64,000 bases of DNA, taken from assembly GCF_049310885.1 (NCBI RefSeq), contig NZ_JBMDYO010000009.1, positions 28,709-92,708 of the forward strand. Reading direction: 5' to 3'. The stretch is from CAYZJV01 sp049310885. GTDB taxonomy: Bacteria; Spirochaetota; Spirochaetia; Sphaerochaetales; Sphaerochaetaceae. The notes under the pieces were generated by a model. That model did not search any database and was not told the DNA's origin. It saw only the letters and a list, made by a program, of their open reading frames with translations. Each line of letters begins with the position of its first letter. The stretch's first letter is position 1. Shown piece after piece: positions 7,537-15,070 of the stretch. Position numbers and translations under genes: made by a program.

Positions 7537-8820
7537 CTACTGGTATTGATTTACTAGATGGGGTTCTACAGGAACATCAAGACGGATTCCTGCAGACCCT
7601 ATAGAACCTGTCTGGGGTAATCCAACTACGATGTCGTAGCGGAATGCTCCCCCGTTGAGGGAATCAATTGTATATGAGACTCCAGTTGCTCCAGGTATCG
7701 GTACTCCATCGCAGTACCATTGGATTGAGAGATCTCCTATAGCAATATCTTGTCCCTCGTCCAAGGAGAAGGTCAGAATTGCACTCTCTCCCACGACAAG
7801 GTCCATTGGAGTTGCGATAATGGTTCCATTCACTGGAGCTGCTGTATTGTCGATAATTGTGATTGTTGCTGAATCGGCTACATGACCGATTTCAAGATTG
7901 CATACAGCACTGCTCAAGGTTCCATCGATAATGCGGACACTTTCCACAAAACCTCCCACCAGTTCTCCATCGGTCTCTATCGTAACCATTGCAGTATAGT
8001 AGCCTGATGGGATATCGGTTCCAGAAAGAATAGCTGTTCCAGCAACCAGATCGGTCGACAGGTTCAGCTGCGGTATGACATTATTATCGGAGTCCAGCAA
8101 TTGCATCGAAACGACAGAATCTGTTCTCGTTTGTTCAGGGTCCCAATTGCATGACAAAGAAAACGATCCGCTTCCAACTGCCGATTCTAAAGCTATGGTA
8201 ACTACATTGTTGTTTCCTGTTATCCGAGCGTTTGTAGCACCTTGGGAGATTGCCTTTCCCATACTATTATATCCGGTACCGGTGAAGGTCCAGCTTCCCA
8301 GTTTGAGGCTGCCTATAGTTATAGTTGGATTGCTACTGTTGGTTTTTTCAAGAATCTGGTTCTCAGGTCCAATACCACTAACTGAAAAGGCCACCAAATC
8401 CAATGGCGACTCGCCATCTGGCTCGATAGAGCGATTATCACTTTGTTCGTTCGATAGGAAGGCTATCGTGAGTTCTCCGGTATCATGATGGGATATTTCC
8501 TGTTCACATCCGAACGTACAAAATGCGAGTAGTAGACATGATAAAATGATTGTCCATTGTCGAGCGAGTGCAGGAAACGCAAGTTGAGATACCACGCCCC
8601 TTGGGGCGGAATAGGTGGCAGCGCCTCCGTTTTCCAGGGCGTGCCCGACAGTAGTGAAACTTCTCATTTTCCAACGAAGCGAGGGCAGCGGGACCACTAC
8701 GTGGTAACATTGTCGAGCGAGTGCAGGAAACGCAAGTTGAGATACCACGCCCCTTGGGGCGGAATAGGTGGCAGCGCCTCCGTTTTCCAGGGCGTGTCCT
8801 GGAGTAGTGAAACTTCTCAT
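7537..8820 (-). CDS. lipoprotein with repeat-interrupted signal peptide
   Basis: 427 residues from the ATG at 8820, which has AGGAGG nine bases upstream. A good lipoprotein signal (WTIILSCLLLAFCTFGC) exists, but its Cys is residue 105. The first about 88 residues are coded by two copies of a 113-bp repeat plus 40 bp between them, all in frame. Without the repeats the signal would be about 20 residues long, as normal. The mature part has Ser/Thr/Gly-rich repeats of beta-sandwich appearance (SFSLSCNWDPEQ, ILSGTDIPSGYYTA, TFSLDEGQ) as in surface lipoproteins with Ig-like domains. No function recognised. Export of the present product is doubtful, so this may be a gene inactivated or altered by repeat insertion. 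Confidence 0.7.
   Translation of the reverse strand: MRSFTTPGHALENGGAATYSAPRGVVSQLAFPALARQCYHVVVPLPSLRWKMRSFTTVGHALENGGAATYSAPRGVVSQLAFPALARQWTIILSCLLLAFCTFGCEQEISHHDTGELTIAFLSNEQSDNRSIEPDGESPLDLVAFSVSGIGPENQILEKTNSSNPTITIGSLKLGSWTFTGTGYNSMGKAISQGATNARITGNNNVVTIALESAVGSGSFSLSCNWDPEQTRTDSVVSMQLLDSDNNVIPQLNLSTDLVAGTAILSGTDIPSGYYTAMVTIETDGELVGGFVESVRIIDGTLSSAVCNLEIGHVADSATITIIDNTAAPVNGTIIATPMDLVVGESAILTFSLDEGQDIAIGDLSIQWYCDGVPIPGATGVSYTIDSLNGGAFRYDIVVGLPQTGSIGSAGIRLDVPVEPHLVNQYQ
8555..8667. repeat. 113-bp repeat, copy 1
   Basis: Runs from CATTGTCGAGCG to GAAACTTCTCAT on the plus strand. It matches copy 2 at 109 of 113 positions; the four differences cluster at the right end. It contains the perfect 14-bp palindrome CGCCCCTTGGGGCG at 8595-8608. 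Read on the minus strand it begins ATGAGAAGTTTC and is open throughout, giving MRSFTT...PALARQ. Confidence 0.85.
8668..8707. repeat. 40-bp spacer between the two repeat copies (also repeat-related)
   Basis: The spacer makes the repeat period 153 bp (51 codons), so the reading frame is preserved. The spacer itself, together with the beginning of copy 2, resembles 16323-16393 (about 70 % identity), which shows that it belongs to the repeated family rather than to the host gene. Confidence 0.55.
8708..8820. repeat. 113-bp repeat, copy 2
   Basis: Second copy, ending exactly at the start codon of the lipoprotein gene (CAT at 8818-8820 on the plus strand). It carries the same 14-bp palindrome at 8748-8761. 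The high identity between copies suggests recent duplication or gene conversion. Confidence 0.85.
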
Positions 8821-8877
8821 TATTCTTTTCCTCCTTACACCCATGTACAGGTGTTTTCAGAGGAATGGACTACAAAG

Positions 8878-9642
8878 CTATGAATTCTGCTTCAATTCCA
8901 AGAGTCGGAATATGGCCTCATGTCCGATACGTAATCCGAACATACCGGTAATACTGGGAAGACTTCCCAACACTCTCCTGGTCCGTCCTCGATCGAGTAT
9001 CTGCTCGTTATGTTGACTATATTCCTCTTGTTCTGGCTCTTTATAGGTATAGTTTACCAATTCGGTAGAGTAGACGGTGAAGATTCCCCGTCCTATACCC
9101 CTTCTACGCAACTTGGTACGCACTTGTTTTGCTAAAGGACATCCATGGGTATCCATCAGATCTCCTGTTGTGATTTTCGAAGGATCTGTCCGCAATGCCG
9201 CTCCCATAGATGAAATCGTCGGTATTTTTTGTCGGTAGAGGCCCTCCAATAATGCGAGCTTCGGCGTGAGGGAATCGATTGCGTCGATAACCAAATCGAC
9301 TGGAGGTTCCAATATCTGCTGCAAAGTCTCTTCATGTGCGAAAAGATCCAGAGGTTCTACCTGTACAGTTGGGTTGATATCTAGGACCCGCTCTTTAGCT
9401 ACGAGGACTTTCTTCTGTCCTATGGTTGAGTCGGTAGCCAACAGTTGTCGATTGATATTGGTTATACCCACTGTGTCAAAATCGACCAGACGCAGGTGTC
9501 CGACACCACTTCTTGCAAGGACTTCCATAGCATAGGACCCTACCGCTCCCATTCCTACAATAACCACATGCGAGTCTCTTAGAGTTTGGAGGGCATCTTC
9601 TCCCAACAACCTACCAATGCGTAAAAAGCGTTGCTTGTCCAT
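8878..9642 (-). CDS. tcdA: tRNA threonylcarbamoyladenosine dehydratase (E1-like)
   Basis: Cyclises t6A37 of tRNA to ct6A using ATP. 254 residues from the ATG at 9642, which follows GAGGAG; a longer frame exists but lacks a better site. RFLRIGRLLGEDAL and VVIVGMGAVGSYAMEVLARSGVG give the ThiF/E1 Rossmann loop. NINRQLLA and DAIDSLTPK match the adenylation site, and HGCPLAKQVRTKLRRRGI is the family's C-terminal motif. Its start overlaps the end of the TatD-like gene by 32 bases, so translation is probably coupled. It lies last in mntP-tatD-tcdA. Confidence 0.92.
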   Translation of the reverse strand: MDKQRFLRIGRLLGEDALQTLRDSHVVIVGMGAVGSYAMEVLARSGVGHLRLVDFDTVGITNINRQLLATDSTIGQKKVLVAKERVLDINPTVQVEPLDLFAHEETLQQILEPPVDLVIDAIDSLTPKLALLEGLYRQKIPTISSMGAALRTDPSKITTGDLMDTHGCPLAKQVRTKLRRRGIGRGIFTVYSTELVNYTYKEPEQEEYSQHNEQILDRGRTRRVLGSLPSITGMFGLRIGHEAIFRLLELKQNS

Positions 9643-10351
9643 AGACTTGCTCCTCGATTTCTCCAATATTGCGACCCATCAGTTCGCTGATACGGTGAAG
9701 ATGTGTTGAACATAGCGTGTCGTAACCATAGGCATCATGCAGGGAGGCCGAGACGAAAGGGTAGTCGGTCTCTAGTAAAAAGGGCACATCCAGCTTAGCA
9801 AGATGCTCGGAAAGCTTAGTCTTGTGCGTCCAAACGGTAGGACCCAAAGATATGGTCGCCCCCAAGTCGGCCAGTCGTCGGGCACTCTCTACCGATTTAA
9901 CATACCCATGAATAATGGTGGGGGTAGAGGGTTGCACCTCTTCGAGTAGCCTCTCTAGTCTAGGCATTGGCCCTATATGGTGGATAACAGTAGGGCGTCC
10001 TCTTCTTTTGGCAATCTGCATCAATTCATAGGCTAAGGAAAACTGTGTTTCCGATGAAATGTCATTTTCAAAGCGTACATCTAAACCGATTTCTCCCACA
10101 TATCCCAGAGGATTGTTACCTAGCGTTGTATCGAGTATCGATGCAAGATTGGTTATCATATCGGGTTCTACAAGTCTTTCGTGTGAGATTGATTGTGGGA
10201 GGATACCATATCCATGACGGTAGAGCTGATTATGGGGAGCTTCGGTCATGCGATTCCATTCCGATGTATCGCTCGTGGCGAACCATATGATCCAATCCTG
10301 CTCCAGTGAGGGTTCTCCAACTTGGGGCAAATGTCTATGCATATCTACCAT
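9611..10351 (-). CDS. TatD-like metal-dependent hydrolase
   Basis: 246 residues of the TatD amidohydrolase family, typically magnesium-dependent DNases. Metal-site motifs are DMHRHLP near the N-terminus, GEIGLD at about residue 86, IHH and IIHGY in the middle, and LLETDYPF near the C-terminus. The first motif is D-x-H-R-H rather than the commonest D-x-H-x-H-x form but keeps both histidines. It starts directly after the mntP stop and overlaps tcdA. The substrate is unknown; it is shorter than TatD proper (about 260). Confidence 0.82.
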   Translation of the reverse strand: MVDMHRHLPQVGEPSLEQDWIIWFATSDTSEWNRMTEAPHNQLYRHGYGILPQSISHERLVEPDMITNLASILDTTLGNNPLGYVGEIGLDVRFENDISSETQFSLAYELMQIAKRRGRPTVIHHIGPMPRLERLLEEVQPSTPTIIHGYVKSVESARRLADLGATISLGPTVWTHKTKLSEHLAKLDVPFLLETDYPFVSASLHDAYGYDTLCSTHLHRISELMGRNIGEIEEQVYGQATLFTHW

Positions 10352-10963
10352 CTAGATTCCTTTCACCAAATGCTCTATCAGGATCTTGAGACCAAGTGTG
10401 AGCAACACCACCCCTCCTATCATTTCCATCTTGTCACCTAGGAGTGGCCCCGTACGTTTACCGATGAGTACTCCGAATGTGGAAAGGATGAAGGTAGTTA
10501 CGCCGATAATCGCAATACTCAACCAGATATTGATGCCAAGCATGCCAAACGTTACTCCTACGGCCAGAGCATCTATGCTTGTGGCAATACCCATCATCAT
10601 AAGATCGTGGAATCGAAGTTCCGAGCCGCAGGAATCCGCACAGGCATACCCCATTGATCTGGCTCTTCTTTTCTGCCGGAAATCTATAAAACCGTCGATA
10701 AACATTTTTATCGCGATAACCGCCAGTAAGAGAAGGGCAATCCAATGGTCGAAATGTTGGATTTTGGAACTGAAGGTAGATCCAGCAAGCCATCCGACCA
10801 AGGGCATTCCCGCCTGGAATACACCGAAGGTAATTCCGATCGTGTAGGGATAGCGGAGGGATCTTATCTCAAGACACGCGCCTTGGGTAATAGAGACAGC
10901 GAATGCGTCCATAGACAACCCGACTGCGATGCCGAATACGGTGATGAGTTCTGCCAAGTTCAT
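10352..10963 (-). CDS. mntP: manganese efflux pump MntP
   Basis: 203 residues, six predicted membrane helices in two repeated halves. Each half has the family Asp motif: GLSMDAFAVS near the N-terminus and ATSIDALAVG at about residue 125. A short polar loop with Cys residues (YACADSCGS) joins the halves. Exports Mn2+ across the inner membrane. The 97-bp gap to the divergent gene at 11061 is too short for a yybP-ykoY (Mn2+) riboswitch, and none was seen. Operon with tatD-like and tcdA. Confidence 0.93.
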   Translation of the reverse strand: MNLAELITVFGIAVGLSMDAFAVSITQGACLEIRSLRYPYTIGITFGVFQAGMPLVGWLAGSTFSSKIQHFDHWIALLLLAVIAIKMFIDGFIDFRQKRRARSMGYACADSCGSELRFHDLMMMGIATSIDALAVGVTFGMLGINIWLSIAIIGVTTFILSTFGVLIGKRTGPLLGDKMEMIGGVVLLTLGLKILIEHLVKGI

Positions 10964-11060
10964 AACTTCCTCATTTTAGCCTGATAGGCATTCCTGAACA
11001 AGAGCTCCCATGGCATAAAAGGCTATCCTCTGATACCATGACAAGTCTAGGAGGTGGTAT

Positions 11061-11879
11061 ATGCCCGTATTTGTAAGAAATCTCGCATTGGAGCATCTTG
11101 TCGAGGATGGCCAGCTGAAATCAGATGAGATGCTTAGGATGTACAAAGATTCCCGTTGGCGGCATGCACATGGTGCCTTCTATATGGTGCATACGCTACC
11201 TTCCGGAGTCGAATTCATTTTCCGTGCGATCCGTGATGGTGATGACGTTAGGATTCTGGGAACTGATACCCACCTCGGTGGTCGTTGTATGTGGAACGCA
11301 ATTCCATTCTTCAACACGACACCTAAAGATGCGGATGCTCTGACCGCAGTCGTGGCTTGTACGAATATTGCCCAGGATGGTGTATTCGTTACTCATTTAG
11401 TGAACGCAGCTGTATTGCCAGAATTGAAGGAGGGTGATTCGATTACCATGCAAATGGTCGCGTTTCCCTTTGTTCTTGAATCCTATGACTCTCGTGAAGG
11501 ATATGAAAAGGCTTACGCCGTTAACCCCGATTCAGCGAATTTTCCGACTCTTCTTACCGATAAAAGGATATTTCCCTTGAATTTCATGCTCAAACATGAT
11601 CCTGATATTCCAGAGGACAAACGGAACCATCAGCTCAAGGATGATGTAATCATGGCATGTGGGCCGGTATTGGAAGTCAGGCAGGCACCATTGCATGACG
11701 AAGGCCACAAGACGCCCTTCTTTGTCGCAACCATTGCTACTCAATTCGGGCATCTTGATGTAGCCTATACCGAAGAAATGTTATTGGGTTCTCCCTGTAA
11801 GAAAGGTTCGTATCTTGCTTTCAGTGGAATATTGTCGGCCGATGTTGCTGTAGAGGGATATGAGAACTGGGTCGAATAG
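11061..11879 (+). CDS. conserved-looking protein of unknown function
   Basis: 272 residues behind a strong AGGAGG site. I do not recognise the family. There is no signal peptide or membrane segment. The C-terminal part (VIMACGPVLEVRQAP...FFVATIATQFGHLDVAYTEEML...GSYLAFSGILSADVA) has the strand pattern of an OB-like or small beta-barrel domain. The N-terminal half is rich in aromatic and charged residues. It is the only rightward gene in a leftward neighbourhood, so it is probably monocistronic. Codon use looks like that of its neighbours. Confidence 0.7.
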   Translation: MPVFVRNLALEHLVEDGQLKSDEMLRMYKDSRWRHAHGAFYMVHTLPSGVEFIFRAIRDGDDVRILGTDTHLGGRCMWNAIPFFNTTPKDADALTAVVACTNIAQDGVFVTHLVNAAVLPELKEGDSITMQMVAFPFVLESYDSREGYEKAYAVNPDSANFPTLLTDKRIFPLNFMLKHDPDIPEDKRNHQLKDDVIMACGPVLEVRQAPLHDEGHKTPFFVATIATQFGHLDVAYTEEMLLGSPCKKGSYLAFSGILSADVAVEGYENWVE

Positions 11880-11880
11880 A

Positions 11881-13113
11881 TCAGCCGCAGCGGTAATAGC
11901 TGTCCGGTTTCTCATGAAGGCTCGGTGAATCGGCTCCAAAAGCTATCAGGATTTCTCCAACTCTATGACGATACGATTGCTCTTCCTCAAGACAGCGGAT
12001 GGTCACTCCAGCTATTGCCGATTCATCTTCGGATTCCAGAGACTCGTAGATAATGGTCTGGCACGTATGTTCAACCTCACGTCCAAGTGAAGCAATCTGA
12101 GTTTTTGCCTTTTCTGGTGCCACGAGAATCTGCTGGATTAGGCTAAGTCTTTCTTTGGCAAATCGATAGGAGAATCGGATAGCTGAAAAAGGTGTGGTCT
12201 CCCATGATTGCTTATCCATGCTGAAAGGGATAAATGGACTATAAATCGGAAGTGGTGCTCCGGTAGCCCATACGAGAGGCACTCCTCTATGGTAGGTCAC
12301 AATCATGGATCCCGTGGTCCTGTTTGTCACAAATCCCTTTGCGTCCATGCAAATTGAATGCATCGAATGATCCAATCTTACTTCTGACCCTCTATTATAG
12401 ATCAAAACATTTCGCATGGTTTCCCAAGAGCCATAACTCGATTCAAGAAGTCTCATGGTTGTTGCTCTTCTTGAGTTGCCTTTCGTAAATAGAAGATACA
12501 GAGCGCTGGCATGTTCCTGTGCGAATGCTTCAACCGAATAGCTATTGGAGATAGCGTAGACAGTAGGGACCTCCTTTACGGTCCACTGACGGGCAGCACT
12601 TTCTAGCACAAAGGCTTTCTCATTGTCGGTTATGAGGAAACTATTATGGTATCGTAGCGTACCCTCATAACTGCCATTGCCTCCTTGTCCATACATTTGA
12701 ATCAATTCAACGATAATCTTGACAGCTGAGTCGGCGTTCTTTGCATTGTGGAGAGCGAGCCTGAGGATATCCATACCCAACATGCCATTTTTCTCGGTTT
12801 TCCTTTTGGCGAATACCGCCTCATTTCCAATGGCGACTCCGAGCTCATTGACTCCCATCTCGGCGCCCCAGATCCAGGCAGGCCTACTGATAATAGCCTT
12901 GAAAGGATTCGAGAATTTTCGTGCTGCCTCCTGTAGGCGCGGATATTGGATCCGGTCATATTCCTTACGATGTTCGGGATGGGAAGGTTCTGCCAGTCCC
13001 TCGTCACCAGAAACAAATTGAAGCATCTGCGGTTCATGCGGATGTCGGTCCGAGTTCTTTCCAAATATTCGGTAACCGGAATCTCCATCTGTGGTAACGA
13101 GGGTATCACACAT
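11881..13113 (-). CDS. secernin-like / peptidase family C69 protein
   Basis: 410 residues from the ATG at 13113, one base after the msrBA stop and behind AAGAGG; a longer frame reads back into msrBA and is rejected. It begins MCDTLVTT, so removal of Met exposes Cys2, the nucleophile of Ntn hydrolases such as dipeptidase A and secernin. The family motifs GKNSDRHPHEPQ and GVNELGVAIGNEAVF follow. Probably an aminopeptidase or amidase in the cytoplasm, translationally coupled to msrBA. No signal peptide. Confidence 0.85.
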   Translation of the reverse strand: MCDTLVTTDGDSGYRIFGKNSDRHPHEPQMLQFVSGDEGLAEPSHPEHRKEYDRIQYPRLQEAARKFSNPFKAIISRPAWIWGAEMGVNELGVAIGNEAVFAKRKTEKNGMLGMDILRLALHNAKNADSAVKIIVELIQMYGQGGNGSYEGTLRYHNSFLITDNEKAFVLESAARQWTVKEVPTVYAISNSYSVEAFAQEHASALYLLFTKGNSRRATTMRLLESSYGSWETMRNVLIYNRGSEVRLDHSMHSICMDAKGFVTNRTTGSMIVTYHRGVPLVWATGAPLPIYSPFIPFSMDKQSWETTPFSAIRFSYRFAKERLSLIQQILVAPEKAKTQIASLGREVEHTCQTIIYESLESEDESAIAGVTIRCLEEEQSYRHRVGEILIAFGADSPSLHEKPDSYYRCG

Positions 13114-13114
13114 A

Positions 13115-14113
13115 TCAGAACCTCTTGGTATAAGCGTGGCAGTACGGTAGTGACCCTTTGTTCTCGTAATAATCTTGATGGTAATCCTCGGCAGGCCAGA
13201 ACTTGGCTGCTGGCCTGATTTGGGTAGCGATAGAGAGACCCTTGTTTTCAAGGATAGATACCAGTTCTACTGCGGTATCGTATTCACTTCTGCTCCTATA
13301 GAATATTGCCGAAAGGTATTGGTTTCCGATATCGGGTCCTTGCCCGTTGATCTGGGTAGGATCATGGATCTCAAGAAAGTATTTCGTCAAATCCTCATAA
13401 CTGACCACAAGTGGGTTATACAGGACTTCCACCGACTCGAGATGCCCAGTCGTGTGGCTAAGGACATCCTGATAGGTCGGATTTTCTACATCACCGCCTG
13501 CATAGCCGCTGGTGGCACTGTAGACTCCGTCGAGTTTTTCGAACAGATATTCGACTCCCCAAAAACATCCTCCTGCATAGACGGCTGTGGCAACAGGCGG
13601 ACCGTCTTTGAACACAAGCGATATGGAATTGACACAATGGCGTGTGTTCTTATCGGTGAATCCTTCATTTAAGAATACATGACCCAGATGCCCTTTACAG
13701 GTCGCACAAACGATCTCGGTCCTTCTTCCATCCGGGTCGGGGTAGCGCTCTACGGCGTTCGGCAGTTCATCATCGAAGGATGGCCATCCACAGTTTGAGT
13801 GGAATTTGTCTTTCGATACATAGAGCGGAGAATCGCATAGCTTACAGTAGTAGGTTCCTTCATCGGTAGTATCGGTGTAGGTTCCGGTGAAGGCACGTTC
13901 GGTTCCCTTCTTCAACAATACATGAGCTTCGAGTGGATTCAGTGAATTTTTTAATGATTCATCCAACGGTACGAATGGGTACTTTTTCTCTATAGATATT
14001 CTGTCCATGGGGACTCCTTTATCTGTGTTTTCGGCCTCCTTAGACCCTGTAGCTCCCAATGGCAGTACTGAAAGTACCAGAAGAAAAACCAAAAACAGTA
14101 GCTTACGTTTCAT
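13115..14113 (-). CDS. msrBA: exported bifunctional methionine sulfoxide reductase MsrB-MsrA
   Basis: 332 residues: signal peptide (LLFLVFLLVLSVLPLGATG, no lipobox), MsrB about residues 55-170, then MsrA about 178-325. MsrB has the zinc pairs CKLC and CATC, and its catalytic Cys in RHCVNSISL. MsrA has the catalytic GGCFWGVE. The order is B then A, the reverse of neisserial PilB. An exported enzyme repairs both R- and S-methionine sulfoxides in envelope proteins; its electron donor is not encoded nearby unless the DUF1295 membrane protein upstream plays a part. Strong GGAGG site. Confidence 0.93.
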   Translation of the reverse strand: MKRKLLFLVFLLVLSVLPLGATGSKEAENTDKGVPMDRISIEKKYPFVPLDESLKNSLNPLEAHVLLKKGTERAFTGTYTDTTDEGTYYCKLCDSPLYVSKDKFHSNCGWPSFDDELPNAVERYPDPDGRRTEIVCATCKGHLGHVFLNEGFTDKNTRHCVNSISLVFKDGPPVATAVYAGGCFWGVEYLFEKLDGVYSATSGYAGGDVENPTYQDVLSHTTGHLESVEVLYNPLVVSYEDLTKYFLEIHDPTQINGQGPDIGNQYLSAIFYRSRSEYDTAVELVSILENKGLSIATQIRPAAKFWPAEDYHQDYYENKGSLPYCHAYTKRF

Positions 14114-14131
14114 CTCTTTCCTCCAATATAC

Positions 14132-15031
14132 TCATCTCCAGAGCTTTGGGAAAATAGGCCATACTTTTTTCTGGTATAAACTATATTCAGGATATTTCTC
14201 TTTTGTGATTCCTTCGGTAAAGATTGTTGATCCCATGAAGAGTAAGGTGAGCATGATTGGTCCAAGGATGCTCCAATGGAAAATACTTCCCACATTAGCG
14301 GCTCCGATGAGATAGATACTCCACCAGACTCCCAGTTCTCCTAGATAGTTTGGGTGACGTGAGATGGCAAACAATCCACCTGTTTTGAATCCCTTTTTGT
14401 AGTCTTCCTCATAATCCTTCTGTTTCTCCATAAGTCCGTATTTCGATTGTTGGAAGGTATATTGTTGTTGGTCGGCTACGGTTTCGATTGTCAAGAATGA
14501 AAGCATAAGGAGTACCCCTATCCACGCAAAAAGACCCATAGAGGCACCTGGAGTTTGCGAGAGTACGAAAAGAGGAAGGGTAAAGCAAATGAACAAAGCC
14601 TGTTGATATACTGCAATGAATAGTAGGTTGAACAGTTGCCAGTAGAGTGGGTTGCCGATTTTATTTCGTAGAATTGGCCAACGATAATCTTCTCCACCAG
14701 TGTAGCCGTCTCTTCTGGCGAAATTGAAAGTCAGCCGGGCTCCCCAAATGGTAACCAGTACCGCAGTTGTGGTAACAGCGGTATTGAACGAACCTGCATA
14801 GGCGTAGATCCAAGCATAACCAACAGGAGTGGTACTCCATAAGCGGTCTGTCCAAGAGTAGTCATTGGTTACAAGACCGAAAAGAAAACTTGCCGTAGCC
14901 GTAAGTGCCGTAATGGCAACAACGGTATACAGGGTGTTACTTGTTTCGATAGGAAATAGGGAAAGTCCCAGTACGAAACAACCGATGATCACTATGAAGA
15001 ATCCAATAATTGTTTTTCCTGTGATGTTCAT
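14132..15031 (-). CDS. DUF1295 / steroid 5-alpha-reductase-like membrane protein
   Basis: 299 residues with seven or more hydrophobic helices. The C-terminal part shows the family motif GLFAISRHPNYLGELGVWW and an ending KEKYPEYSLYQKKV as in 5-alpha-reductase and isoprenylcysteine methyltransferase relatives; FARRDGYTGGEDYRW lies in the middle. Substrate unknown. The ATG at 15031 has no ribosome site but lies seven bases after TATAGT in a good promoter, so a leaderless mRNA is predicted; a TTG at 15067 would lie inside the -35 box. It lies 18 bp upstream of msrBA in the same direction. Confidence 0.8.
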   Translation of the reverse strand: MNITGKTIIGFFIVIIGCFVLGLSLFPIETSNTLYTVVAITALTATASFLFGLVTNDYSWTDRLWSTTPVGYAWIYAYAGSFNTAVTTTAVLVTIWGARLTFNFARRDGYTGGEDYRWPILRNKIGNPLYWQLFNLLFIAVYQQALFICFTLPLFVLSQTPGASMGLFAWIGVLLMLSFLTIETVADQQQYTFQQSKYGLMEKQKDYEEDYKKGFKTGGLFAISRHPNYLGELGVWWSIYLIGAANVGSIFHWSILGPIMLTLLFMGSTIFTEGITKEKYPEYSLYQKKVWPIFPKLWR

Positions 15032-15038
15032 ACCGGTT

Positions 15039-15067
15039 ACTATAACTTTGGATAGGTGAACTGGCAA
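15039..15067 (-). promoter_or_regulatory. predicted leaderless promoter of the DUF1295 gene
   Basis: Minus strand TTGCCA (15067-15062), 17 bp, TATAGT (15044-15039), then seven bases to the ATG at 15031. This puts transcription start at or next to the A of ATG. No purine-rich ribosome site is present. Confidence 0.6.
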
Positions 15068-15070
15068 GTA

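Noticed and set aside
8557..8883. 108-codon plus-strand frame across the repeats
   Set aside because: It is the complement of the repeat region and of the lipoprotein start; no ribosome site.
10964..11060. yybP-ykoY manganese riboswitch upstream of mntP
   Set aside because: The 97-bp divergent gap is too short and lacks the conserved loop sequences.
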